A stretch of 32,355 bases of DNA, from the NCBI GenBank assembly GCA_030593185.1, contig JAUVHQ010000001.1, positions 1 to 32,355 on the forward strand. Reading direction: 5' to 3'. A program made the position numbers and the translations under genes. The notes under the pieces are model-generated. The model saw only the letters and a list, made by a program, of their open reading frames with translations, was not told the DNA's origin and did not search any database. The DNA comes from Bacteroidota bacterium (GTDB lineage: Bacteria > Bacteroidota > Bacteroidia > Bacteroidales > VadinHA17). Each line of letters begins with the position of its first letter. Within the stretch, counting starts at the first letter, position 1. Of the stretch, positions 15,583 to 23,400 are shown one piece after another.

Positions 15583-17238
15583 TTATTTGATTACCTCCTG
15601 TATTGGATCGGCAGTACTCGCATTTGGATAAGGAATATTAAGCATATAGGATAATGTAGGCGCTATTTCGATAATATCCACCCTGTGGTGAATTACATTT
15701 CGAAGGACTTTCCACCCATACCAAATAAGCGGAACATGAACATCATATGACCAGGCAGAGTTATGTTCAGCAACATTCCCATTCTCTTCAATCCATCCGG
15801 GTTTCAGATTGATAATCACATCTCCCGACCTTGCCTGATTAAAGCTATTCCTGATCTTTTCATTAATTCCCCCCGTGAACTGTGTTGTTTGCAAAGTTGA
15901 AGATGTAACCGTATTAGCAACACCCGAAAACTGGATAATAAAACCGGCTACCCTGATTTGAAAATCCTCAAGTGATAACCGTGAATCTTCAATTAAGTTG
16001 CGATTCAGGAAGATTTGTTGTCCATGATAACCAAGTACCCAGTCACCTTCTCCATAGGTGACATTTAAATAACTTTTCAAAAGTGAAATAGCCTTTAATG
16101 AAGCAAATTTGCCTGTAGTAAGACCTTTACTTTCTAATAACTGCGGGGAAGCAGATATCCCATGTGCAGCAGTAAGATAAACCAGGATGTTCTCCTTTCC
16201 AAAGGTATCTTCAAGGAAATCAAGTAAATGTGCAAGGTCCCTGTCCAATACAAGGAAAGCATCCTCCATTTCTACAGAATTTGGCCCAAAAGAATGTCCA
16301 ATAAAATCCAATACCGAAAAACTTATAGCAATCATATCAGTAATATCATCCTCCCCGAGTTCTTCCTCCAGAATTGCTGTAATAGCAAAATCTTTAACGT
16401 ATGTATCACCAAAAGGGGTATATCTCATAACAGAATAATCTCTTTTATTCCTGTTTATCCTGCTAAGTATATCCAGATCGTAAGGAAAGTTATTCTGATT
16501 TTTTATTCCTTTCTCATATCGACTTGTATCCGGCTGACTTTCAGTATATTCACCTATTGGAAAAAGAGGTTTCCATATCCGTTCAAGATAAATATCAGGC
16601 AAAGCTTTATTATTGAATTCATTAACCCAACCAGGCAGAGAGTCTATATAGAAACTGCTGGTCATCCATGTACCGGTCTTATCATCATACCAATAGGCAC
16701 AATCAGCCATGTGTCCTGTTGATAAAATAGCAGCATGAGGATCCATACCAACACCAATTATTTTGGAACGGGAGTTATTAAATATTTTAAGTTCATCGGA
16801 AAAGGTAGAAGGCAACAAGTTAGCAGGCGAATTTTGTCCGGTTTCAAAACTACCACCAACAGGCAGCATACGCATATCAGAAGTGGCATAAATTTTTTTA
16901 TTCAGCAACCTGTTAAACCAGTTGTCAGAAACAATACCATGTTCAGATGGATATGAACCGGTGGAGATAGTTGAATGTCCCGGAGCCGATTGTGTGAACA
17001 GATAATTGTAACGGGCATTCCTGCAAAAAGAACCTCCGTTAATCAACCTTTTGAATCCTTTGTCACTTAGTTTATCCCAGTACCTCGGCAGGTATTCATA
17101 TCGCATTTGTTCAATCACAATTCCAACTATTAGCTTTGGCTTCCCGGAAGGAATCTTCGGTCCTGACTGAGCTGAAATATTAAATAAGGATGCAAAAAAT
17201 ATAAAAACAAGATAAAAAAGATTCCCGGCTTTAAGCAT
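15583..17238 (-). CDS. PafA-like alkaline phosphatase-fold protein, probably inactive or altered
   Basis: A 551-residue exported protein (signal peptide 1-24, MLKAGNLFYLVFIFFASLFN then ISAQ). The fold is clear from KPKLIVGIVIEQMRYEYLPR, APGHSTISTGSYPSEHGIV and LDFIGHSFGPNS. By family knowledge PafA needs Asp in the DQMR motif, a Thr nucleophile, Lys and Arg near KDR, and Asp-His in TADHG. Here these read E43 (EQMR), S84, MDPH (no Lys or Arg) and A358-H359 (TAAHG). D311, H315 and the later YDVHVP histidine remain. One metal site therefore looks degraded. An in-frame start at 17334 would overlap the upstream gene; the ATG at 17238 precedes the signal peptide and is preferred. It is last in a ychF / peptidase / phosphatase-fold unit, 22 bp behind the peptidase. 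Confidence 0.85.
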   Translation of the reverse strand: MLKAGNLFYLVFIFFASLFNISAQSGPKIPSGKPKLIVGIVIEQMRYEYLPRYWDKLSDKGFKRLINGGSFCRNARYNYLFTQSAPGHSTISTGSYPSEHGIVSDNWFNRLLNKKIYATSDMRMLPVGGSFETGQNSPANLLPSTFSDELKIFNNSRSKIIGVGMDPHAAILSTGHMADCAYWYDDKTGTWMTSSFYIDSLPGWVNEFNNKALPDIYLERIWKPLFPIGEYTESQPDTSRYEKGIKNQNNFPYDLDILSRINRNKRDYSVMRYTPFGDTYVKDFAITAILEEELGEDDITDMIAISFSVLDFIGHSFGPNSVEMEDAFLVLDRDLAHLLDFLEDTFGKENILVYLTAAHGISASPQLLESKGLTTGKFASLKAISLLKSYLNVTYGEGDWVLGYHGQQIFLNRNLIEDSRLSLEDFQIRVAGFIIQFSGVANTVTSSTLQTTQFTGGINEKIRNSFNQARSGDVIINLKPGWIEENGNVAEHNSAWSYDVHVPLIWYGWKVLRNVIHHRVDIIEIAPTLSYMLNIPYPNASTADPIQEVIK

Positions 17239-17260
17239 TGTTTGTGATTTAAGATTTTTT

Positions 17261-19018
17261 CTATTCTGATTTAATAAACTTTTTAACCCATACATTGTTG
17301 TTATTTCTGAGGCGAATGAAATAAATACCTCCACTTAGTTCATTTACATCAGTTTTAACAACTATTCCTTCATAAAGAACGCTAATATTGTTTATGTAAC
17401 GTATAATTTTCCCATTAATGCTGATTATTTCAACTGCAAATAATCCGGGCATTCCCGGTTTTATTTCGATATTCAGGATCCCTTGTACAGGATCAGGATA
17501 AAGCTTCAGTACCTGATGTTTATCAATCCATTTTTTAGTAATACCGTAACCCACAGGTACTAATTTGATCTGCAAGTGATTACTCTGATAATTTATTATG
17601 TCGATGCTGTCAAGTTTCTTTTCCTCATACCCGTCAGATGTGATCATTAAATTATATTTCCCTTCATTAAGCAACCTGATAAATTCTCCTGTAATCGAAT
17701 CGGAGTATACATGTGAGCTGTCCTGATCATGTTCCTCAATCCATATCTTAGCAAGTAATGGTTGCCCTGTAACAGAATCGGTAACTTCACCGTGTATTCC
17801 ATACAAAGCCTGGGAGATATAATTTAGAAACGACCGGTAGTTATAATTCCAAAGATCATCCAGTTCATTTTCAGGAGTTATATACGAATTATCCAGTTCG
17901 ATTGTTACTTCCCTGCCCTGAATGAAATAGGTTACCCAATCCTGTCTGCCACCGTTGATCATATACCAGTTACCGCCTAATATAAATCCACTGGAGGCAG
18001 GGTTAGTAAAATAGCCGGCCGGACTGAAAAATTGGGCAGTATCTGCATATTCCTTGCTAATAAGCTGAAACCAGTTATCATCGGGATGGGGAGAATGAAA
18101 GGTTGGTTCTTCCTCATCATAAGTTTGCCAGGTATCCCAGGGATAATTCACTACTTCAGCTCCCGAGTGGAAATTTGCCGAGATTACAAAATGGTGCTTT
18201 GACATAAACTCCATCATTGAAGTTGTTTCCGGCTGGTATTCAAGTCCATCCGGATGTGGACCATCTTCCGGATCGGGATAGTTCCGGTTCAGGTCTGCTG
18301 AATTTGCATTCCGGCGGGTAGCACCGGAAATTGTATGGTTACCACCGGCATATGTACCATCAGGATTTGCCAGGGGATTGATCCATATTTGAAGACTGTC
18401 AATAAGGGATGTAACCCGTGTTTGGCTGGAATAATTTTCAAGCAGATAATCTATCAATCTGAGCATCAGGATATATCCTCCTGTTTCGTCGCCGTGCATT
18501 GTTGATGTAAGTAATACTTCAGGTTCATTTTCGGGTTCGGTAACATTATCTGATATTTTCACACCTAACAAAAGTCTGTCCTCGACGCTATATCCGATTG
18601 TATCGATTTTGCAGATATCGGGGTATTTTATAACAAAATCGTGCATTATCGAATCATACTCTTCATAAGTGGGATAGGTTTGCCAATCCTCAACAATACC
18701 TTTATAATCCCCCGGTTTGTAGTAATATGCAGCAGGCTGAATTACGACATATTCTTTCCCGAGCGCAAGGAATTTGATAAACTCATCCGCATTGGCATTA
18801 CATGTGATTACATTGCCATCAACATTAACAACAGAGAGTATCTCAGATAATTTGTTAATTAATTGCAGATCATGGCTGATTATTTTCAAATCAACCTCTC
18901 CCCTTTCTTCGAGGTATTTTGCAGCTTCTGAAGCTTGATTGTCCTGTTGTCCATAAACCGGATGCATGATAAACAAAACAATTAGAAGTTCAAAAATATA
19001 TTTTATGATACTTTTCAT
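17261..19018 (-). CDS. M14 zinc carboxypeptidase with type IX sorting domain
   Basis: A secreted metallo-carboxypeptidase of 585 residues. The signal peptide MKSIIKYIFELLIVLFIMHP precedes VYGQ. The catalytic domain (about 105-425) has the zinc ligands H175 and E178 in TMHGDETGG and H284 in ANFHSGAEVVNYPWD. The catalytic glutamate is E374 in EVTIELDNSY, and LNRNYPDPEDGPHPDG is the substrate region. A carboxypeptidase-regulatory-like beta domain (about 425-500) follows. The last 80 residues, from LYPDPVQGILNIEI to GGIYFIRLRNNNNVWVKKFI, are a typical type A sorting domain that directs export through the type IX system. The start at 19018 was preferred over 19144, which would overlap the GTPase gene and bury the signal peptide. 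It follows that gene by 4 bp. Confidence 0.9.
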   Translation of the reverse strand: MKSIIKYIFELLIVLFIMHPVYGQQDNQASEAAKYLEERGEVDLKIISHDLQLINKLSEILSVVNVDGNVITCNANADEFIKFLALGKEYVVIQPAAYYYKPGDYKGIVEDWQTYPTYEEYDSIMHDFVIKYPDICKIDTIGYSVEDRLLLGVKISDNVTEPENEPEVLLTSTMHGDETGGYILMLRLIDYLLENYSSQTRVTSLIDSLQIWINPLANPDGTYAGGNHTISGATRRNANSADLNRNYPDPEDGPHPDGLEYQPETTSMMEFMSKHHFVISANFHSGAEVVNYPWDTWQTYDEEEPTFHSPHPDDNWFQLISKEYADTAQFFSPAGYFTNPASSGFILGGNWYMINGGRQDWVTYFIQGREVTIELDNSYITPENELDDLWNYNYRSFLNYISQALYGIHGEVTDSVTGQPLLAKIWIEEHDQDSSHVYSDSITGEFIRLLNEGKYNLMITSDGYEEKKLDSIDIINYQSNHLQIKLVPVGYGITKKWIDKHQVLKLYPDPVQGILNIEIKPGMPGLFAVEIISINGKIIRYINNISVLYEGIVVKTDVNELSGGIYFIRLRNNNNVWVKKFIKSE

Positions 19019-19022
19019 AGCC

Positions 19023-20120
19023 TCAGACATTAAATCGAATATGTAAAATATCACCATCTTCAACACTATAGTTTTTACCTTCAACATATAATTTCCCTGC
19101 TTCACGGCATTTATGTTCAGAACCCAGTGATACAAAATCGTCATATTTCATCACCTCAGCCCGTATAAATCCCCTTTCCATGTCGCTATGGACAATACCA
19201 GCAGCTTTCCTTGCATTAGCGCCCTCTTTAATAGTCCAGGCTCTTATTTCCTTAGGTCCCATCGTAAAAAAAGTTCTTAATTTAAGCAGTTTATATGCTG
19301 CCCTAATGAATTTATTCACACCGGGTTCAGAAAGGCCAACATCTTTTAGAAAATCATTCCTGTCATCTTCATCCTCCAATTCTGCAATCTCAGCTTCCAG
19401 GCCCGCAGCAATAACAAGTATTTCCGTTTCTTCGTTTTTCAGCGCTTCCTTCACCTTATCCACATACCAGTTTCCCGACACTGCTGATTTTTCATCCACA
19501 TTACATACATACATTACTGGTTTTGCCGTTAGCAGAAACAAATCTTCAGCATATTTACTCTCTTCATCACTCAATTTCAATGTCCTTGTCGGCTGAAAGT
19601 TCTCCAGATGATTTTTAATTACGCGCAGAACTTCCGCGTTCTTTCCAGCATCTTTTTCACCTGATTTTGCCATTTTCTCAATTTTTTCCAGCTTCTTTTC
19701 GACAGATTCAATATCCTTTATCTGGAGTTCGAGTTCTATGGTTTCAAGGTCTCTGACCGGATCAACGGATCCTTCGATATGAGGCAGATTCTCATCATCG
19801 AAACATCTGATCAGATGGATCAGTGCATCGGCATTGCGAATATCATTCAGGAATTTGTTCCCAACACCTTCACCCCTACTTGAGCCCTTTGCAAGACCAG
19901 GTATATCTACAATCTCTACTGTGGTTGGAACAACTTTTTTCGTTGAATGCAACTTTTCAAGTTCCTGAAGTCTTTGGTCCGGCACTTTAATAATTCCAAT
20001 ATTTGACTTCGTTGCACTGAATGCAAAATTTGTTATTTCGCCTTTAACAGGTGAAATACAATTAAATAAGGTTGTTTTTCCCGTATTTGTAATCCCGATT
20101 ATTCCACAGTTCAATGCCAT
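19023..20120 (-). CDS. ychF: YchF/OLA1-family nucleotide-binding protein
   Basis: A 365-residue P-loop NTPase of the Obg-related YchF family, which binds ribosomes and hydrolyses ATP more readily than GTP. It has a switch motif VDIPGLAKGSSRGEGVGNKF, an NVDE specificity motif (in YVCNVDEKSAV), a coiled-coil insert (about 130-170) and a C-terminal TGS domain ending GKNYSVEDGDILHIRFNV. The G1 loop reads GITNTGKTTLFN instead of the usual GLPNVGKSTLFN, so this may be a lineage-specific paralogue rather than the standard gene. An AAAGGA purine run lies 8-13 bp upstream of the ATG, unusual among its neighbours. It is first in a unit with the M14 peptidase (4-bp gap) and the phosphatase-fold protein. 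Confidence 0.88.
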   Translation of the reverse strand: MALNCGIIGITNTGKTTLFNCISPVKGEITNFAFSATKSNIGIIKVPDQRLQELEKLHSTKKVVPTTVEIVDIPGLAKGSSRGEGVGNKFLNDIRNADALIHLIRCFDDENLPHIEGSVDPVRDLETIELELQIKDIESVEKKLEKIEKMAKSGEKDAGKNAEVLRVIKNHLENFQPTRTLKLSDEESKYAEDLFLLTAKPVMYVCNVDEKSAVSGNWYVDKVKEALKNEETEILVIAAGLEAEIAELEDEDDRNDFLKDVGLSEPGVNKFIRAAYKLLKLRTFFTMGPKEIRAWTIKEGANARKAAGIVHSDMERGFIRAEVMKYDDFVSLGSEHKCREAGKLYVEGKNYSVEDGDILHIRFNV

Positions 20121-20274
20121 ATTTCTTTCCTTTATTCAGCCATAAAATTACATTTTAAACTGTTACAAAAAAAAACGCATTCCAAATGATAAAAGATGTT
20201 TTCAGATTTTGTTTTAGCTCCAGTCACATTTTGCAAACTACAAATATACATGTTCATATCAATTTTTACTGATT

Positions 20275-20309
20275 TTTGAATTGATTTACACGGCTTTGTT
20301 CTATATTTG
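20275..20309 (+). promoter_or_regulatory. Candidate promoter of the von Willebrand A gene
   Basis: TATATTTG (20302-20309) lies 23 bp before the ATG and matches TAnnTTTG. TTTG at 20275-20278, 23 bp upstream of it, could be the -33 box, slightly farther than usual. Confidence 0.45.
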
Positions 20310-20332
20310 AGAAAGGATTAATTTCAGTATTT

Positions 20333-21709
20333 ATGATTAAAAGCACATTATTTGCCCTGGTTTTCTCAACCCTTATAATCTTTCAGTTACAATCACAAAC
20401 TCAAGTCAACAGGGAACCTTTAACCCGTATATTATTTATACTTGATTGTTCACAAAGCATGGCCGGTTTGTGGCAAAATGAAAAAAAGATCACGGTCGCA
20501 CGGGAATTCCTTTATCAAACTATTGATAGTCTTGAGAAAGTTCCCAATGTTGAAATGGCATTAAGATTGTATGGACATCAAAGTGTGGTTCCTCCTCAGG
20601 ACTGCGGTGATACAAAGCTTGAAGTTCCTTTCGCGCCCAAAAACGGAAGAAATATTAAACATCGCATGAGATATCTCATCCCCAAAGGGACTACACCCAT
20701 TGCCTATTCTCTCGAGCAAGCAGGTAATGATTTTCCGAAATGTGATAATTGCAGGAATATAATTATCTTAATTACCGATGGTATTGAAGCATGTGATGGT
20801 GATCCTTGTGAAATTTCAAAACGGCTGCAAAAAGAAGGAATATTTCTTGAACCCTTTGTAATTGGGATAGGAATTGACCCGCAATTTGAAAAATCCCTGA
20901 ATTGTGTTGGCACCTATTTTGATACCCAAAAGGAGACCAACTTCAAGGATGCTCTTGATTTGATAATCTCAAAGACACTTAACAAAACTACAGCACAGGT
21001 AAACCTGATTGATTCTTTTGGGTATCCCAGTGAAACAAATATAAACATGACCTTTTATGATCTTAATTCAGGAAGGATCATGTACAACTTTATTCATGCT
21101 ATTAACCACCGGGGAAATCCCGATACATTGTATCTTGACCCAATGATAAGATACAAAATGGTTGTTCATACAATACCCCCTGTAACACTTGATTCAATAC
21201 ATTTAAATCGCGGCAAACATAACATAATTGCTATTGATGCTCCACAGGGAGATTTTATTATTAAACCTCCAGGTGGCAACCAATTCAGAAATTTGGAATT
21301 TTTTGTCAGGAAAGCCGGTCAAAAATCCACTTTAAACATTCAAAAAGTAAATAACTCTGAAAAATATTTAATTGGAAAGTATGACATAGAAATACCAACT
21401 CTCCCACGGCTTCTTATTAACGATGTAGTTATTTCTCAGAGCGAAACCACTACCATTCAAATTCCTCGTCCCGGTATTATTACTATTAGTTTTGGTGCAG
21501 AAGGATATTGCGGTCTGTTTTTGGAAAAGAAAAATAACCTTGAGTGGATCTATAATATAGATACCAAAAACAAAGTAACTAATCTTGTTTTATTACCGGG
21601 TAATTACCGTGTAATCTTTAAACCCAGGAATGCAAAAAGTGTTTATTATACTATTGAAAAATCATTTGAAATTGAGCCGGGTAAATCCGGTACTCTCAGG
21701 ATATTGTAA
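20333..21709 (+). CDS. Exported von Willebrand factor A-domain protein
   Basis: A 458-residue protein with a signal peptide (about 1-22). A VWA domain covers about 30-205 and has a complete metal-ion adhesion site: D38-C-S40-Q-S42, T121 in KGTTPIA and D149 in LITDGIEACDG. Several cysteines (C91, C137, C140, C154, C159) cluster around the site and could form disulfides. The rest is beta-rich, with repeated short segments such as LPRLLINDVVISQSETTTIQ and LLPGNYRVIFKPRN resembling PEGA or carboxypeptidase-regulatory-like modules. It probably binds a ligand or partner at the cell surface or periplasm. It is divergent from the YchF gene and 69 bp ahead of the sigma factor, so a functional link to the stress-type operon is possible but not shown. 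Confidence 0.85.
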   Translation: MIKSTLFALVFSTLIIFQLQSQTQVNREPLTRILFILDCSQSMAGLWQNEKKITVAREFLYQTIDSLEKVPNVEMALRLYGHQSVVPPQDCGDTKLEVPFAPKNGRNIKHRMRYLIPKGTTPIAYSLEQAGNDFPKCDNCRNIIILITDGIEACDGDPCEISKRLQKEGIFLEPFVIGIGIDPQFEKSLNCVGTYFDTQKETNFKDALDLIISKTLNKTTAQVNLIDSFGYPSETNINMTFYDLNSGRIMYNFIHAINHRGNPDTLYLDPMIRYKMVVHTIPPVTLDSIHLNRGKHNIIAIDAPQGDFIIKPPGGNQFRNLEFFVRKAGQKSTLNIQKVNNSEKYLIGKYDIEIPTLPRLLINDVVISQSETTTIQIPRPGIITISFGAEGYCGLFLEKKNNLEWIYNIDTKNKVTNLVLLPGNYRVIFKPRNAKSVYYTIEKSFEIEPGKSGTLRIL

Positions 21710-21778
21710 CCCGGGAAAATGCTAAAGCTGATAAGATATTGATCATAAAGCATTATTATTCAGAAAGATCTCAGTGTA

Positions 21779-22330
21779 GTGAAAAATAGCTATGGCGACA
21801 AAGAACTTTTGCATTTATTCAATGCCGGAGAAAATCCTGATTATGCTTTCGGCTTGATTGTGAAAAAGTACCAGGAAAAATTATACTGGCATATTCGTAA
21901 GATCGTCATTACCCATGAGGATGCTAATGATGTAATACAGGAAACCTTTATTAAAGTATGGAATAATTTAGGAAAATTCAGGGGCGACTCGAAGCTATTT
22001 ACATGGCTATTCAGGATAGCAACAAATGAAGCTCTCAGTCACCTGAAATATTCGAGAAAAAAAACACGGATCCATTTTATCGATTTAGAGAATAAGCTGC
22101 AAAACACGCTTGAAGGGGACATTTATTTCGATGGTGATGAAACCCAGCTAAAGTTTCAAAAAGCTATATTAAAACTCCCTGAAAAGCAACGGCTTGTTTT
22201 TAATATGAAATATTTTGATGAAATGAAGTATGATGAAATTGCTGAGATACTTGGCACTTCAGTTGGAGCCCTGAAGGCTTCTTATCATCATGCGGTAAAA
22301 AAGATCAAAGAAATTTTAATTAATGATTAA
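21779..22330 (+). CDS. ECF-type RNA polymerase sigma factor
   Basis: A 183-residue sigma-70 family factor. Region 2 (about 25-95) contains DANDVIQETFIKVWNNLGKF followed by RIATNEALSHLKYSRKK. Region 4 (about 125-180) contains LPEKQRLVFNMKYFDEMKYD then EIAEILGTSVGALKASYHHA. No region 3 or N-terminal extension is present. The start is GTG at 21779; the ATG just downstream is out of frame. It heads three genes with a membrane protein and a Spy/CpxP-like exported protein, a layout typical of envelope-stress sigma regulons in this phylum. Spacing to the next start is 49 bp. Confidence 0.92.
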   Translation: MKNSYGDKELLHLFNAGENPDYAFGLIVKKYQEKLYWHIRKIVITHEDANDVIQETFIKVWNNLGKFRGDSKLFTWLFRIATNEALSHLKYSRKKTRIHFIDLENKLQNTLEGDIYFDGDETQLKFQKAILKLPEKQRLVFNMKYFDEMKYDEIAEILGTSVGALKASYHHAVKKIKEILIND

Positions 22331-22379
22331 ACCTTCTTAACTTTCTATTGTCAAACAATTGCAGGAAGGATCAATAAAT

Positions 22380-22826
22380 ATGAAAAAACAATCTGAACAA
22401 GAGTTTTCCGGGTTGAAGAAGGAAAATCCTTTCAGGGTACCGGATAATTATTTCGACAATCTACCGGAAAAGATAAAAGCTAACATTCATGCACGTGAAA
22501 AAGCAGTCATTAAGCCTGTAACCAGTATTATTGACTATATAAAGCCACACCTGGCACTTGCTGCTGCTATTCTTGGCTTTGCCCTGATAGGATATACCGG
22601 GTTCAGATACTTTATCAACAGGAATTCAGATTCGCAAATCAGCAACCAGGAAATTGCCGAGTATATGGATTTCTACTCGAACGATGTTGACAATACACTG
22701 ATAATAGAGCTGCTTGAAGAACAAGAACAACAACCTGTTAAAACAGATGATGATTTGAGTGAAGAGATAATTGATTATCTACTTAATGAAAACATTGATA
22801 TTTATATAATTGCAAATCATTTATAA
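22380..22826 (+). CDS. Putative membrane anti-sigma factor
   Basis: A 148-residue single-pass membrane protein. The cytoplasmic part has the NPFRVPDNYFDNLPEKI motif that recurs in proteins following ECF sigma genes in Bacteroidota. A membrane helix spans about 55-78 (LALAAAILGFALIGYTGF). The periplasmic part is strongly acidic, ending DLSEEIIDYLLNENIDIYII. The ATG at 22380 is preferred over an in-frame TTG at 22359, and the purine run AGGAAGGA lies just upstream. Binding of the sigma factor is inferred from position and topology only; no classical zinc-binding anti-sigma motif is present. Confidence 0.65.
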   Translation: MKKQSEQEFSGLKKENPFRVPDNYFDNLPEKIKANIHAREKAVIKPVTSIIDYIKPHLALAAAILGFALIGYTGFRYFINRNSDSQISNQEIAEYMDFYSNDVDNTLIIELLEEQEQQPVKTDDDLSEEIIDYLLNENIDIYIIANHL

Positions 22827-22837
22827 AACATTTACAG

Positions 22838-23308
22838 ATGAAAGATTTAAAGAATTGGCTGTTTTATTGCCTTATTTTATTTTTCCTGGGACCACGGACA
22901 GTTTCATCACAGAATTATGAAAAAATTCAGGAACTCCAGGTGCAAAAGATTGGCTTTTTTACTAAGAAACTACAATTGACAACTAAGGAAGCCCAGGAAT
23001 TCTGGCCTGTTTATAATGATTACCAGGCACGTAAAAATAAAATCATTCAGAACAGAAGAAGTACAACCCGTTATTACATACAGAATCTCAATAATTTATC
23101 TGAGAAGGAAATTGAAGAGATGACCGGAAAGTTCATTCGTCTTATAAAAGAGGAATCTGACCTTTTACTAACATACCATGAGAAATTCAAAGAGGTTCTG
23201 CCCATAAAAAAAGTAATGCAGATTTATATTGCTGAAGAACAATATAAAATTTTTCTTCTCCGTCAACTCAGGAACAGGCGTATTAGCCAAAACCAACAAA
23301 AATTTTAG
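22838..23308 (+). CDS. Spy/CpxP-like exported protein
   Basis: A 156-residue exported protein (signal peptide to about residue 24, ending TVSSQ). The mature part is helical, with TKKLQLTTKEAQEFWPVYND, the LTxxEAxxFWPxY motif found in periplasmic Spy/CpxP-like proteins, and a long charged coiled coil. In related systems such proteins sense misfolded protein or metal at the envelope. It starts 11 bp after the membrane protein and ends the sigma operon. The final residues are basic (RQLRNRRISQNQQKF). Confidence 0.75.
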   Translation: MKDLKNWLFYCLILFFLGPRTVSSQNYEKIQELQVQKIGFFTKKLQLTTKEAQEFWPVYNDYQARKNKIIQNRRSTTRYYIQNLNNLSEKEIEEMTGKFIRLIKEESDLLLTYHEKFKEVLPIKKVMQIYIAEEQYKIFLLRQLRNRRISQNQQKF

Positions 23309-23362
23309 AGCACCACAAGCCAGGTTACAAGTTTTTCCGCCTGCATTACAAGGATGACAAGT

Positions 23363-23377
23363 CCTGTTGGAAACAGG
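23363..23377. terminator. Weak hairpin between convergent genes
   Basis: CCTGTT-GGA-AACAGG forms a six-base stem in the 92-bp gap between the Spy-like gene and hutH. It lacks a T-tract, so termination is uncertain. Confidence 0.3.
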
Positions 23378-23400
23378 TAAAATTCACAGAATTTTCCGGG

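Noticed and set aside
15348..15590. 80-codon plus-strand frame beginning MTVHLFDILV
   Set aside because: The matching frame in the other element copy keeps 32 codons but about ten of them differ in amino acid, so there is no sign of protein selection; the rest is pyrimidine-rich repeat.
16228..16722. 164-codon frame opposite the phosphatase-fold gene
   Set aside because: Antisense shadow; the minus-strand gene has strong family motifs over the same bases.
17239..17334. N-terminal extension of the phosphatase-fold protein
   Set aside because: It overlaps the end of the M14 peptidase gene and precedes a good signal peptide starting at 17238.
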